DNA of 35,168 nt, taken from positions 1-35,168 of the forward strand of contig MNYN01000032.1 of assembly GCA_001873105.1 (NCBI GenBank), given 5' to 3'. The position numbers were made by a program, and so were the translations under genes. Below, piece after piece: positions 1 through 7,284 of the stretch. Position 1 is the first letter of the stretch, and each line of letters opens with the position of its first letter. The DNA is from Flavobacteriaceae bacterium CG2_30_34_30 (lineage in GTDB: Bacteria > Bacteroidota > Bacteroidia > Flavobacteriales > Flavobacteriaceae). The notes beneath the pieces are model-generated. The model did no database searches and had not been told where the DNA came from. It saw only the letters and a list, made by a program, of their open reading frames with translations.

Positions 1-1
1 A

Positions 2-1156
2 ACAGGCGCACTTGCCATACTAGAAGAGCAACACTATTACCCATTTGGCCTACAACACAAAAACTATAGGGCGGAGCGTCAAAAAACAGCCCGGTGGGCT
101 GTTTTAGCGAACGTGCCAGCTTGCCGCGCTGGCAAAACCAAAATAGACCTACTACCTGAGCAAAACAATGAAAAAGGACTAAAAGAAGCCGCCCCACCTA
201 GCGTGCCGCTGCAGAATCCGGGGTATAAGTATAAGTTTAACGGAAAGGAACTGCAAAGCGAGTTTGGGGTTGAAATGTATGATTTTGGCGCAAGGAACTA
301 TGACCCGGCACTTGGGAGGTGGATGAATATTGACCCATTAGCGGAGCAGATGTATTCATATTCACCTTATTCTTATGCATTTGATAATCCAATCTATTTC
401 TTTGATGAAGATGGTAATATCCCATTGCCTCAAATTATTAATTATACAAGGTTGAGCAGTTCTTTTGGTCTAAGAATGCATCCAATACATAAAAAGATGA
501 TAGGTCACGGGGGTTTAGATATGACTGCTCCAACAGGTACAAGAGTTCATGCTGCCGCAAGAGGAAAAGTAGTAAAAGTAGGATGGGATGCAAAAGGTTA
601 TGGTCGTTATATAGTAATTCAGCATTCAGATGGATATTATACGTTATATGGACATTTAGAAAAGAGCGGGACAATGGTCGTTCAGGGGGATAATGTTTCT
701 AATGGACAACTAATAGCGACTTCTGAGAATACGGGAGGCAGTACTGTACCTCATTTACATTTTGAAATAGTAAAAGCAAATTCATTGGCTGGGGTATTTA
801 ATAAATCTAATAAAATTAACCCACAATCAATTCATGATTTAGATGTAAAATTACACGGTAATACTTATATGGGCCCTCATTTAGATTCTAATATGTACAG
901 TCAATATAATAAAAATAATAATTTCTCGCTTTTACTTACAGCAGAAGAAAGTGCTTTATTACCGAAGATGCCTGGGTCAGAAGAATCAACTTCAATGAAC
1001 GAACCAAGACCGACGGTAACTCCGGTAGACCCAATAACGCCACAGCCGATTGTTCCTTTTCCGAATCCAGTACAAACACCTAGCCCAATTGTGCCTACAC
1101 CACCTAGCCCACAACCAATGCCCATAGTGCCACCACCAACTTGCATAGATTGTTAA
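2..1156 (+). CDS. RHS-repeat polymorphic toxin, C-terminal part, with M23 peptidase tip (5' end outside window)
   Basis: The reading frame is open from base 2, so the gene starts upstream of the window; the GTG at 113 is only an internal codon. The first residues (HYYPFGLQHKNY) and the later [25 protein letters not shown] and [12 protein letters not shown] are the Bacteroidota RHS-associated core. After the core comes an M23/LytM-type peptidase: GHGGLD at 503-520 supplies the first zinc-ligand motif (HxxxD), YGHL follows, and HLHFE at 752-766 is the second ligand and catalytic motif. M23 enzymes cut peptidoglycan cross-bridges, so the likely target is the cell wall of a competitor. The protein ends in an unusual proline-rich tail (about 1000-1150) finishing CIDC. 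A palindromic repeat (68-134) is inserted in frame in the core. The gene downstream by 11 bases is a candidate immunity lipoprotein. The RHS and M23 calls are strong; use as a contact toxin is inferred. Confidence 0.85.
   Translation, partial: TGALAILEEQHYYPFGLQHKNYRAERQKTARWAVLANVPACRAGKTKIDLLPEQNNEKGLKEAAPPSVPLQNPGYKYKFNGKELQSEFGVEMYDFGARNYDPALGRWMNIDPLAEQMYSYSPYSYAFDNPIYFFDEDGNIPLPQIINYTRLSSSFGLRMHPIHKKMIGHGGLDMTAPTGTRVHAAARGKVVKVGWDAKGYGRYIVIQHSDGYYTLYGHLEKSGTMVVQGDNVSNGQLIATSENTGGSTVPHLHFEIVKANSLAGVFNKSNKINPQSIHDLDVKLHGNTYMGPHLDSNMYSQYNKNNNFSLLLTAEESALLPKMPGSEESTSMNEPRPTVTPVDPITPQPIVPFPNPVQTPSPIVPTPPSPQPMPIVPPPTCIDC
68..134 (+). repeat. Palindromic repeat element, copy A, in frame inside the RHS gene
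   Basis: The element begins AGGGCGGAGCGT and contains two hairpins: AAAACAGCCC (83-92) pairs with GGGCTGTTTT (96-105) around a three-base loop, and TGCCAGC (114-120) pairs with GCTGGCA (128-134). A near-identical copy lies at 4525-4588. Here it is translated through without a stop as part of the RHS core, between HKNY and the KFNGKELQ motif. It resembles REP-like or Rickettsia-type palindromic elements that insert in frame; the family is not identified. Confidence 0.75.
233..346 (+). repeat. RHS core segment, copy 1 (in-frame, at the tip junction)
   Basis: This 114-base segment encodes [28 protein letters not shown] and [10 protein letters not shown]. It recurs at 1933-2046 and 3124-3237 with the same length and mostly synonymous differences. 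It marks the boundary between the constant RHS core and the variable tip and is the likely homology tract for tip exchange. Confidence 0.85.
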
Positions 1157-1167
1157 AATTATTTTAA

Positions 1168-1680
1168 ATGAGAAAACTAAAAATATACTTTTTACTCTGT
1201 CTAACAATTCTTGTTAGCTGCGATAATGTAAAAAATAAAAAAGAGAACGATGATCTCCAAAAAAAGATAGATACGGTTAATATTGTTGATGGGAAAGTAA
1301 ATCAAAATATAGACTCAATTAATAAAGTTATAGACAACAGTCCCCAAATTATTGATGAAGAAATATTTAACGTTTTTTTGTCTATGTTTTTGAATGATTC
1401 TGTCTTTAGATATTCCAGAATTGACTTCCCTATAAAGGGGTATAACTCGGATGCTGAAAATCCAGAAAACTATCTATGGTCAAAAGACGATTGGGATTTT
1501 TATTTTGAAGAAGATTCGAGATATAAGCAGAATGAAAGTATTATTAGCAAAGTATCAATTAATGATAGGATTGCCAAATGGCGTTTATATATCAAGGATT
1601 CGGGTTACGACATAAACTATCATTTTGAGCTTGTTAATGATAAATGGTACTTGAAACAGTACTTTTATAAAAATTATTAA
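1168..1680 (+). CDS. Putative lipoprotein, candidate immunity protein to the M23 tip
   Basis: This 170-residue protein has a lipoprotein signal (two basic residues, hydrophobic stretch, lipobox LVSC with the lipidated Cys at 18), then a charged Asn/Asp/Lys-rich linker and an aromatic-rich C-terminal half. No family was recognised. It starts 11 bases after the RHS M23 tip, the position of the immunity gene in polymorphic toxin loci. A lipoprotein anchored in the periplasm is where protection from a peptidoglycan-cutting toxin would be needed, which supports the immunity idea. That role is inferred from position and localisation only. Confidence 0.6.
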   Translation: MRKLKIYFLLCLTILVSCDNVKNKKENDDLQKKIDTVNIVDGKVNQNIDSINKVIDNSPQIIDEEIFNVFLSMFLNDSVFRYSRIDFPIKGYNSDAENPENYLWSKDDWDFYFEEDSRYKQNESIISKVSINDRIAKWRLYIKDSGYDINYHFELVNDKWYLKQYFYKNY

Positions 1681-1835
1681 TTTTTTACATGAGTGTCCGA
1701 TAAACATTTCTACTCCCCATAATAGTCCTTTTACGATAAAACCAACTGGAGTAAGATTATTTGAATCAGGGTAAGAAAATTTTGTGAGAGAGGGGTAATT
1801 TTTCACTTTTGGTGTTATTGGAAAATGAATACCTT

Positions 1836-1869
1836 AAATTATTGAGAACCAGAAATTATTGAGAACCAG
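1836..1869 (+). repeat. Tandem duplication of a 17-base unit
   Basis: The unit AAATTATTGAGAACCAG occurs twice head to tail (1836-1852 and 1853-1869) in the non-coding stretch 1681-1905 between the first immunity gene and the second RHS cassette. Apart from this duplication nothing recognisable was seen in that stretch. Confidence 0.8.
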
Positions 1870-1905
1870 AATGAAAAAACCGTTTCGCATTTTACAAAAA
1901 AATGA

Positions 1906-2892
1906 AAAAGTGCGCATAGAGAGTTACTGTACAAGTTCGGGGGCAAGGAACTGCAAAGCGAGTTTGGTGTGGAGATGTACGATTTTGGGGCCAGGAATTA
2001 TGACCCTGCACTGGGTAGATGGATGAACATCGATCCCCTCGCAGAAGCCATGCGCCGTCATAGTCCCTACAACTACGCCTTTAACAGCCCCATCTATTTT
2101 ATGGACCCAGATGGGATGCAAGGAATGGGAGCAGCGATGATGGGCTTTGGACAAATAACACAAGATATGGTAGACAATAGTGCTTTTTCTAGTAGCCAAA
2201 TAAGTGTTTCTAATTTGGGCGGCGGTACCGGGACTATGGGGGTTGGTGAAACCTCAGAAAATGGTGGTGTAGAAGGAGGAAAACCAAAAAAAGGCAAAAC
2301 AACAATACTAAGCGCAAAAATTTCTGAGGGTATAGTTGATAATAGTGAAGTAAATGAAGTTCCATCATCTGAAGCCAATCAAAACACAATGATTGGAAGT
2401 AGTAATGAATGCAACTGTACAGAAGCTTTTTGGAATGAAAACCACAGAGAAGACTTTATAAACTATATCAACAACCTACTGGTACAGGAAAAAATGGATT
2501 ATTTTAATGCATTAGCTCAAGGTCGTCAAGATTTTTTAAGTGGTGCTTATGATTTGACGGCGCATACATTAAGTACCACGGGCGATGCAACTATGCTTGT
2601 TGGGTATGGTTTGACCTTAACAGGGGTTGGAGCAACTGTAGGTGTGCCTTTGATGGGTTTAGGTAAATCAATGTCAGCTGTTGGTGGTGGTATGAACGCA
2701 ATAAATTCATTTGCAAATGGAGATAATACTTCTGGTTTAATTCACATAGGTGGTTCAGTCATTGGTTCAGGTACTGGAAGATTAATAAATAGAAGCACAA
2801 ATTTGGAGGGTCTCTCTAAACCTATTCTTGAATATAATGTTAGATTAAAAGTAAGCGGTACAGAAAGACTAATCGATTCTCAAAGAAATTAA
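1906..2892 (+). CDS. Orphan RHS tip cassette 2 (no start codon before the core); tip unrecognised
   Basis: The frame opens after a TGA at 1903-1905 and the RHS core begins at 1933 ([12 protein letters not shown], then [13 protein letters not shown]). No ATG, GTG or TTG with a plausible ribosome site precedes the core; the first possible start is the GTG at 1969 inside it. This looks like a silent cassette needing recombination into an upstream RHS gene to be expressed at full length. After the core ([19 protein letters not shown]) comes a Gly/Ser/Thr-rich linker, then a Gly-rich hydrophobic stretch (about 2570-2790) of the kind that often precedes a toxin domain. Only about 40 residues follow it, so the toxin domain may be very small or truncated. 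The next gene, 7 bases away, encodes a small membrane protein. Confidence 0.6.
   Translation, partial: KSAHRELLYKFGGKELQSEFGVEMYDFGARNYDPALGRWMNIDPLAEAMRRHSPYNYAFNSPIYFMDPDGMQGMGAAMMGFGQITQDMVDNSAFSSSQISVSNLGGGTGTMGVGETSENGGVEGGKPKKGKTTILSAKISEGIVDNSEVNEVPSSEANQNTMIGSSNECNCTEAFWNENHREDFINYINNLLVQEKMDYFNALAQGRQDFLSGAYDLTAHTLSTTGDATMLVGYGLTLTGVGATVGVPLMGLGKSMSAVGGGMNAINSFANGDNTSGLIHIGGSVIGSGTGRLINRSTNLEGLSKPILEYNVRLKVSGTERLIDSQRN
1933..2046 (+). repeat. RHS core segment, copy 2
   Basis: This second copy of the 114-base core segment (KFGGKELQ to [10 protein letters not shown]) differs from copies 1 and 3 mostly at third codon positions. It opens cassette 2. The bases before it do not encode RHS core, so the cassette boundary falls at its first codons. 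Confidence 0.85.
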
Positions 2893-2899
2893 TTGTATT

Positions 2900-3085
2900 A
2901 TGAGTAATAATTTATTAGGGATTATATTAATAATCATTGGATTCGGACTTTTTTTAATAGGAGTTGATAAAAAAACATTTTGGGAACTTAAAAATGAGAA
3001 TTTTAGCAACAAATTCAATGTATACGAATATCTTATTGCTTCTTTAGGGCTAATAATTGTTGGTTTTTATATACTCTTAAAGTAA
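2900..3085 (+). CDS. Small two-helix membrane protein, candidate immunity protein to tip 2
   Basis: This 61-residue protein is almost entirely two hydrophobic segments (about residues 4-22 and 43-60) joined by a charged loop (KKTFWELKNENFSNKFNVYE). No family was recognised. It begins 7 bases after the stop of cassette 2, the same tight spacing seen for the other two tip/partner pairs, so it is probably the immunity gene of this cassette. A membrane-embedded partner suggests that the tip acts on or at the membrane, but this is inference. Confidence 0.55.
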   Translation: MSNNLLGIILIIIGFGLFLIGVDKKTFWELKNENFSNKFNVYEYLIASLGLIIVGFYILLK

Positions 3086-3123
3086 AAGTTAGTTGTAATA
3101 TAGTAATTTCAGAATTTAACTAA

Positions 3124-3237
3124 AAGTTTGGCGGCAAAGAGCTGCAAAGCGAGTTTGGTGTTGAGATGTATGACTTTGGGGCAAGGAATTATGAACCTGC
3201 TATTGGGCGGTGGATGAATATAGACCCGTTGGCTGAA
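3124..3237 (+). repeat. RHS core segment, copy 3
   Basis: This third copy of the 114-base core segment begins directly after the stop codon TAA and opens cassette 3. Only 38 bases separate it from the end of the cassette 2 partner gene. Confidence 0.85.
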
Positions 3238-3981
3238 AAGTATGAATCTTTTAGTCCATATATTTACGCCGGTAATGTTCCAACGAGGTTTGTTGATTTT
3301 GATGGTAAAGATTTTGGGATTGTTATAAATTTTGAGGAAGGAACAATAACTTTTACTCAAACATTTTATACAGATGGTAACAAAAAAACTAATGAGTTGG
3401 CAAATAGAACTAGTAATTCTTTAAATTCATTAAGTGGAAAGTTTGGATTAAGCACAAAAAAAGATGGCGTTTTTACTATTAATTTCTCAACAAATGTTGT
3501 CGAAGGAGAAAATGAAACAGACGGTAGAAATAAAGCAACCGCTGATAATCAAGGAAATTATTTTAACATAGAAGAAAATAGTGTAGGAAAGGCATTTGGT
3601 GTATTTAATGGTGTAGCTTATAATGCTTTGATAGATGAGGGTGGTGATTATTTTAATTTTACCAATAATAACAGTGTAACAGAGAATACCTTTAAACATG
3701 AAAACCTGCATGCGTTAGGTGCATCACATCAAGGAATTGGTGGTAATAATGATAGTTATAATAATGTAAATGAAAGAGTAATTGGAGCGGCATTTCAAAC
3801 TGCAAATCAGCAATATTCTAATTTTTCAATAAAAACCAGCAACTATATAAGAGGTGATGAGCTAAATGCAAAAAGGGCAGGTGGTATTCAAAACGTACCA
3901 AAAGTAAAGGTTAAAACTGATAATTATAATAAAAAAAATGCCGTGAAATTGAATGGAACTATAATAATACTCACAAATTAA
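3124..3981 (+). CDS. Orphan RHS tip cassette 3 with metzincin-type (HExxHxxGxxH) protease tip
   Basis: The core segment starts at the codon immediately after an in-frame TAA (3121-3123), so no start codon precedes it; the ATG at 3166 is internal to the core. The core reads [28 protein letters not shown] and [10 protein letters not shown], then SPYIYAGNVPTRFVDFDGK, where the RHS core ends. The roughly 220-residue tip contains HENLHALGASH at 3697-3729, a complete metzincin zinc site: three His ligands plus the catalytic Glu. No clear Met-turn was found after it. The tip is therefore probably a zinc metalloprotease toxin. A lipoprotein gene follows after 3 bases and is the likely immunity partner. 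Confidence 0.65.
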   Translation, partial: KFGGKELQSEFGVEMYDFGARNYEPAIGRWMNIDPLAEKYESFSPYIYAGNVPTRFVDFDGKDFGIVINFEEGTITFTQTFYTDGNKKTNELANRTSNSLNSLSGKFGLSTKKDGVFTINFSTNVVEGENETDGRNKATADNQGNYFNIEENSVGKAFGVFNGVAYNALIDEGGDYFNFTNNNSVTENTFKHENLHALGASHQGIGGNNDSYNNVNERVIGAAFQTANQQYSNFSIKTSNYIRGDELNAKRAGGIQNVPKVKVKTDNYNKKNAVKLNGTIIILTN

Positions 3982-3984
3982 ATT

Positions 3985-4440
3985 ATGAGATTTAAGATTA
4001 CATACTTCTATTTATTTATTTTAATTATTTTGTCTTGTAATTCGGAGAAACAATTATTTAATAAGTCTAATACAAAAATTATTGATACTTTAAAATTATC
4101 TGGTCTAATAGTTTTTGATTATGATGGTAATGATAAATTTTTCATTTATTCTAAACAAATAAAAAAAGATACAATAAAAGAGATAATTAAAAATTTTGAT
4201 AAAAAATATTTTTTTTTCCAGCCCTATGTAATTAAAAAAAACAATATTTATAATAAATTCTGTATTGGTAACATAGCGTCACAAGATGATTTTATTAGGA
4301 AAATAAGGTTTGATAAATATAAGGCATCACTTTATATTAAAAATGGTGATTTTTTGTTATTTAAAGATGAAAATAATAAGGAGTTTGTTTCTTTTTTATG
4401 TTGGAAACCATACATAAATGGCAGGTTTGATAAAAAGTAG
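3985..4440 (+). CDS. Putative lipoprotein, candidate immunity protein to the metzincin tip
   Basis: This 151-residue protein has a signal sequence rich in Ile, Leu, Phe and Tyr and a lipobox (IILSC, Cys at 18). The mature part is Lys/Asn/Asp-rich and very AT-rich at the DNA level. No family was recognised. It begins 3 bases after the cassette 3 tip, so the two would be translated together. Like the partner of the M23 tip, it is a lipoprotein, which would place protection in the periplasm against a protease arriving from outside. Function is inferred from position. Confidence 0.6.
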   Translation: MRFKITYFYLFILIILSCNSEKQLFNKSNTKIIDTLKLSGLIVFDYDGNDKFFIYSKQIKKDTIKEIIKNFDKKYFFFQPYVIKKNNIYNKFCIGNIASQDDFIRKIRFDKYKASLYIKNGDFLLFKDENNKEFVSFLCWKPYINGRFDKK

Positions 4441-4524
4441 TAAACTCCTCTGGTGCGCGATTACATAGCATTTTATTTTTATAATATATTTCCTATCTTT
4501 ATAACGCCACCGGCGTGAAAATTC

Positions 4525-4588
4525 AGGGCGGAGCGTTAAAAAACAGCCCAGTGGGCTGTTTTAGCGAACGAGCCAGCCTGCCGCGCGG
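4525..4588 (+). repeat. Palindromic repeat element, copy B, beyond the last RHS cassette
   Basis: This copy matches 68-134 with a handful of substitutions. It keeps the main hairpin AAAACAGCCC (4540-4549) / GGGCTGTTTT (4553-4562), while the second hairpin is broken by the change GCTGG to GCGG. Together the two copies bracket the whole three-cassette array as direct repeats. The hairpin followed by TTTT could also act as a transcription terminator for cassette 3. Confidence 0.75.
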
Positions 4589-4630
4589 AAAAAAACAGTA
4601 ATTCAAGTGAATACCATTTTTCATAATAAA

Positions 4631-4732
4631 ATGCAAGTTATCATCTATTCCACCACCCATTATAGAAACGGCTTTCCCTATTTTGACCATGTACTACAGT
4701 TTTTCCCCACCCAACAAAAACTGCCCTTTTAG
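4631..4732 (+). pseudogene. Possible remnant of an RHS core
   Basis: A 33-codon open stretch ends in YFDHVLQFFPTQQKLPF. The LQFFPT part resembles the FQY-x-LQFFPTAEGYV segment that lies upstream of the YYPFG motif in Bacteroidota RHS proteins. Nothing on either side continues the homology. It may be debris of an older RHS gene; the match is short and read from memory of the family, so confidence is low. Confidence 0.25.
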
Positions 4733-4833
4733 AGAGGTTTTTTTATTTCTTACAGTATCATTACATTTTTCTGAAAAAAATCCTTGAACTTCTTTTAGGG
4801 AGCGATTTAAAATTATGATGCAAAAATTGTATA

Positions 4834-4858
4834 TTTACCTTAAACTTAAAATGGTAAA
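4834..4858. promoter_or_regulatory. Inverted repeat before the toxin-antitoxin operon (candidate operator)
   Basis: TTTACC (4834-4839) and GGTAAA (4853-4858) form a perfect six-base inverted repeat just upstream of the antitoxin ATG at 4862. Type II antitoxins commonly repress their own promoter by binding such repeats. The left arm lies in TATATTTA, close to the -7 consensus TAnnTTTG. The operator role is inferred from position. Confidence 0.35.
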
Positions 4859-4861
4859 GTT

Positions 4862-5074
4862 ATGAGTGCGGTTGAAATAAGAGAAGAACTTCGTGAATAT
4901 ATAGAAAAAGGCGATAGAAATTTTTTAAATGCCTTATATAAAACAGCCAAAGCGTATATGGAACAAAAACGTATGGACACGATGATTGCCGAAGGAGAAG
5001 AAGACATTAAAGCAGGCAGGTTACATAGCCAGAATGACGTTCAAAAAATGATTGAAAATTGGACAAAAGAATAA
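4862..5074 (+). CDS. Antitoxin of a type II toxin-antitoxin pair
   Basis: This 70-residue, highly charged, mostly helical protein ends in DVQKMIENWTKE, a layout common to small Bacteroidota antitoxins preceding RelE/ParE toxins (N-terminal EIREELREYIEKGDRNFL, middle AKAYMEQKR). It overlaps the toxin gene by 16 bases, so the two are translationally coupled. It should bind and neutralise the downstream toxin and probably represses its own promoter through the inverted repeat at 4834-4858. The call rests mainly on the partner gene and overall shape. Confidence 0.75.
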   Translation: MSAVEIREELREYIEKGDRNFLNALYKTAKAYMEQKRMDTMIAEGEEDIKAGRLHSQNDVQKMIENWTKE

Positions 5075-5382
5075 AACCTGTTGTATGGACAACGCGAGCA
5101 ACAAAAGATTTAGAAAAAACAGCCGTGTTTTACAGAGAGCTTTATGGATCGGTTAAAGCGAGAAAGATTGTTACGGAACTTCGTCAAAGCACAGAAATTC
5201 TTGAACATCAAAATTTAGATACATCTCAAATAGGCGCCCTAGATGACGCTTTTTTACATCTCAAACTAGATTATAGAAAGATTATTAAACACCATTGCAA
5301 AATTACGTATCGTGAAGGAAAAACAAAAATCTTTGTGGTAAGAGTTTTTGATACACGACAACAGCCTAGCAAGAATAAATAA
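5059..5382 (+). CDS. RelE/ParE-family toxin
   Basis: This protein of about 107 residues has the ParE/RelE fold signature: an N-terminal VVWTTRATKDLEKTAVFY, a central helix-rich part, and the C-terminal strands HHCKITYREGKTKIFVVRVFDTRQQP. RelE members cleave mRNA on the ribosome and ParE members poison DNA gyrase; the sequence does not settle which applies. The only in-frame start near the family's usual N-terminus is TTG at 5059, inside the antitoxin gene, giving a 16-base overlap that fits low, coupled expression. Confidence 0.85.
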   Translation: MDKRIKPVVWTTRATKDLEKTAVFYRELYGSVKARKIVTELRQSTEILEHQNLDTSQIGALDDAFLHLKLDYRKIIKHHCKITYREGKTKIFVVRVFDTRQQPSKNK

Positions 5383-5586
5383 GAGGCATTGAACAATCTG
5401 TAAGCTCCCCCCCAAATAATACAGTTTAAAAAGTAACAAAGAAGTAAAACCCCAAGTCTGTTGGTATTTTCAGAGTTAAAAGACAATTCTAATTTTTTGT
5501 AAGGTTAGAACGGGATTTTTTTATGCGTTAAAGTTTTCAAGGTAGCAGATTAGAAAAACTTTGTTTTCAAAGAGGAAGCCTATAAG

Positions 5587-7278
5587 CTATTTCCCTTTAG
5601 GAATGGCAGCAATCAATTTTTTGGTATATTCCCGTTCCGGATTGGCATATATTTCATCTGCCTCTCCAATTTCTTCTATCTTACCGGCATTCATCACCAG
5701 CAATTGGTCTGCCATATACTTTACCACCGCCAAATCGTGCGAAATAAAAATATAGGTAAACCCATATTTTTCCTTCAAGTCGTTTAATAAATTCAACACT
5801 TGCGCCTGTACGGAAATGTCTAAAGCAGAAACCGATTCATCACAAATTATTAATTTTGGTTCCAAAGCAATCGTTCTTGCAATTCCTATTCGTTGTCGTT
5901 GTCCTCCTGAAAGTTCATGAGGATAGCGGTAAAAATAAGCTTCGGTCAAACCCACTTGTTTAAGAATTTCTATAACTTTTGCCTTTCTAGTTTTATTGTT
6001 TTTATGCAAATGATGCACTTTCATGGGTTCTAAAATTGCTTCGCCAATAAGTACTCTAGGATTTAGGGAAGAATAAGGGTCCTGAAAAATAATTTGTATT
6101 TCTTTTCTAAATCTTCTAAAATCGGCTTCGCTTAAATTCGAAATTTCTTTTCCTCTATATTTTATACTACCCTTTGTTGCCTTTTCTAACTGTAAAATTG
6201 CTTTTCCTAAGGTTGATTTTCCACAGCCAGACTCGCCCACCAAACCTAATGTTTCTCCTTCAAATAACTTAAAACTCAAATCGTTTACGGCTTTGACGAT
6301 GGTTTTCTTTTTAAAAAAACCTGCATTTGAAAAATATTCCTTTTCCAGATTTATTACTTCTAAAAGGGGTTTTTGTTTGTACAATTTTTTGTGACGAATG
6401 GCTCGCTCCTGTGCACTTATAATATTCGTTGCAACCCTGTTTTCTAAAAAATCTGCTATGGTAGGCAATCGTTCAGCGCGTTTAGTTAGCGATGGTCGTG
6501 TATGGAGAAGAGCTTTTGTATATTGGTGTTTTGGTGAATGAAATAGTTGTGCAATTGCACCTTGTTCTACAATTTTTCCTTGGTACATGACCAAGGCTCG
6601 ATCGGCAATTTCAGAAACTAGTGACAAATCGTGAGAGATGAAAATAATACTCATATTCGTTTCCTTTTGAAGGTCCTTGAGTAAAGCGATAATCTCTTTT
6701 TGTACGGTAACATCTAGTGCGGTTGTGGGTTCGTCGGCAATAAGTATGTTAGGCTTACACGCTATAGCTATAGCAATCATCACGCGCTGCATTTGACCAC
6801 CGCTAATTTGATGCGGATAAGAATTAAAAATGTCTTCCGGGCGTGGCAATTTTACCTTGTTAAATAGAATTAATGTTTGTTTTTTGGCTTCCTTATGAGA
6901 ACTGTCGCAATGGATTTTTAAAATTTCTGCAACTTGTTTTCCGCAGGTCATCGATGGATTTAAAGCGCTCATCGGCTCTTGAAAAATCATTGAAATTTGA
7001 TTACCACGCAATTTTTGCCATTGTTTTTTGGAATACTTTATAAGGTCTTTTTCTTCATAAAGAATAGTACCTTCCGAAATTTTGGAAACCTTTTCAGGAA
7101 GTAGACCCATAATGGAGAGCGCAGTAACCGATTTTCCGGAACCGGATTCCCCTACAATTCCTAAGATTTCATTTTCAAATAAGGAAAATGAAACACCATG
7201 AACCATAGTATTCCATGTATTTTTTGCCTTAAAAGCTATAGTGATGTTTTTTACTTTTAATATGGGAAGGGTATTCAT
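5587..7278 (-). CDS. ABC transporter, two fused ATPase domains (oligopeptide/dipeptide type)
   Basis: About 563 residues hold two complete ABC ATPases. The first has Walker A GESGSGKS, signature ISGGQMQR and Walker B ILIADEPTT; the second has GESGCGKS, LSGGQRQR and LIICDESVSALD. Each ends in the oligopeptide-type C-terminal extension (LFHSPKHQYTKALL; IYANPEREYTKKLI). It corresponds to DppD/OppD and DppF/OppF fused in one chain, as in E. coli GsiA/YejF, and would power import of peptides or similar solutes. No permease or binding protein lies nearby. The ATG at 7278 is preferred: the longer frame would start at a TTG lying inside a -7 promoter match. Confidence 0.93.
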   Translation of the reverse strand: MNTLPILKVKNITIAFKAKNTWNTMVHGVSFSLFENEILGIVGESGSGKSVTALSIMGLLPEKVSKISEGTILYEEKDLIKYSKKQWQKLRGNQISMIFQEPMSALNPSMTCGKQVAEILKIHCDSSHKEAKKQTLILFNKVKLPRPEDIFNSYPHQISGGQMQRVMIAIAIACKPNILIADEPTTALDVTVQKEIIALLKDLQKETNMSIIFISHDLSLVSEIADRALVMYQGKIVEQGAIAQLFHSPKHQYTKALLHTRPSLTKRAERLPTIADFLENRVATNIISAQERAIRHKKLYKQKPLLEVINLEKEYFSNAGFFKKKTIVKAVNDLSFKLFEGETLGLVGESGCGKSTLGKAILQLEKATKGSIKYRGKEISNLSEADFRRFRKEIQIIFQDPYSSLNPRVLIGEAILEPMKVHHLHKNNKTRKAKVIEILKQVGLTEAYFYRYPHELSGGQRQRIGIARTIALEPKLIICDESVSALDISVQAQVLNLLNDLKEKYGFTYIFISHDLAVVKYMADQLLVMNAGKIEEIGEADEIYANPEREYTKKLIAAIPKGK

Positions 7279-7284
7279 ATCTTT

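Larger units (their letters stand above)
4441..4861. other. Non-coding gap between RHS array and toxin-antitoxin pair
   Basis: This 421-base stretch holds the second copy of the palindromic repeat (4525-4588), a possible RHS gene remnant (4631-4732) and an inverted repeat just before the antitoxin gene. A small hairpin CGCC-ACC-GGCG lies at 4505-4515. The rest shows no recognised feature. Confidence 0.6.

Noticed and set aside
113-1156. Stand-alone M23 gene starting at GTG 113
   Set aside because: The frame is open from the window edge and the upstream residues are RHS core, so the GTG is internal.
1681-1905. Possible insertion-sequence end before cassette 2
   Set aside because: No transposase remnant, terminal inverted repeat or target duplication could be found; only a 17-base tandem repeat.
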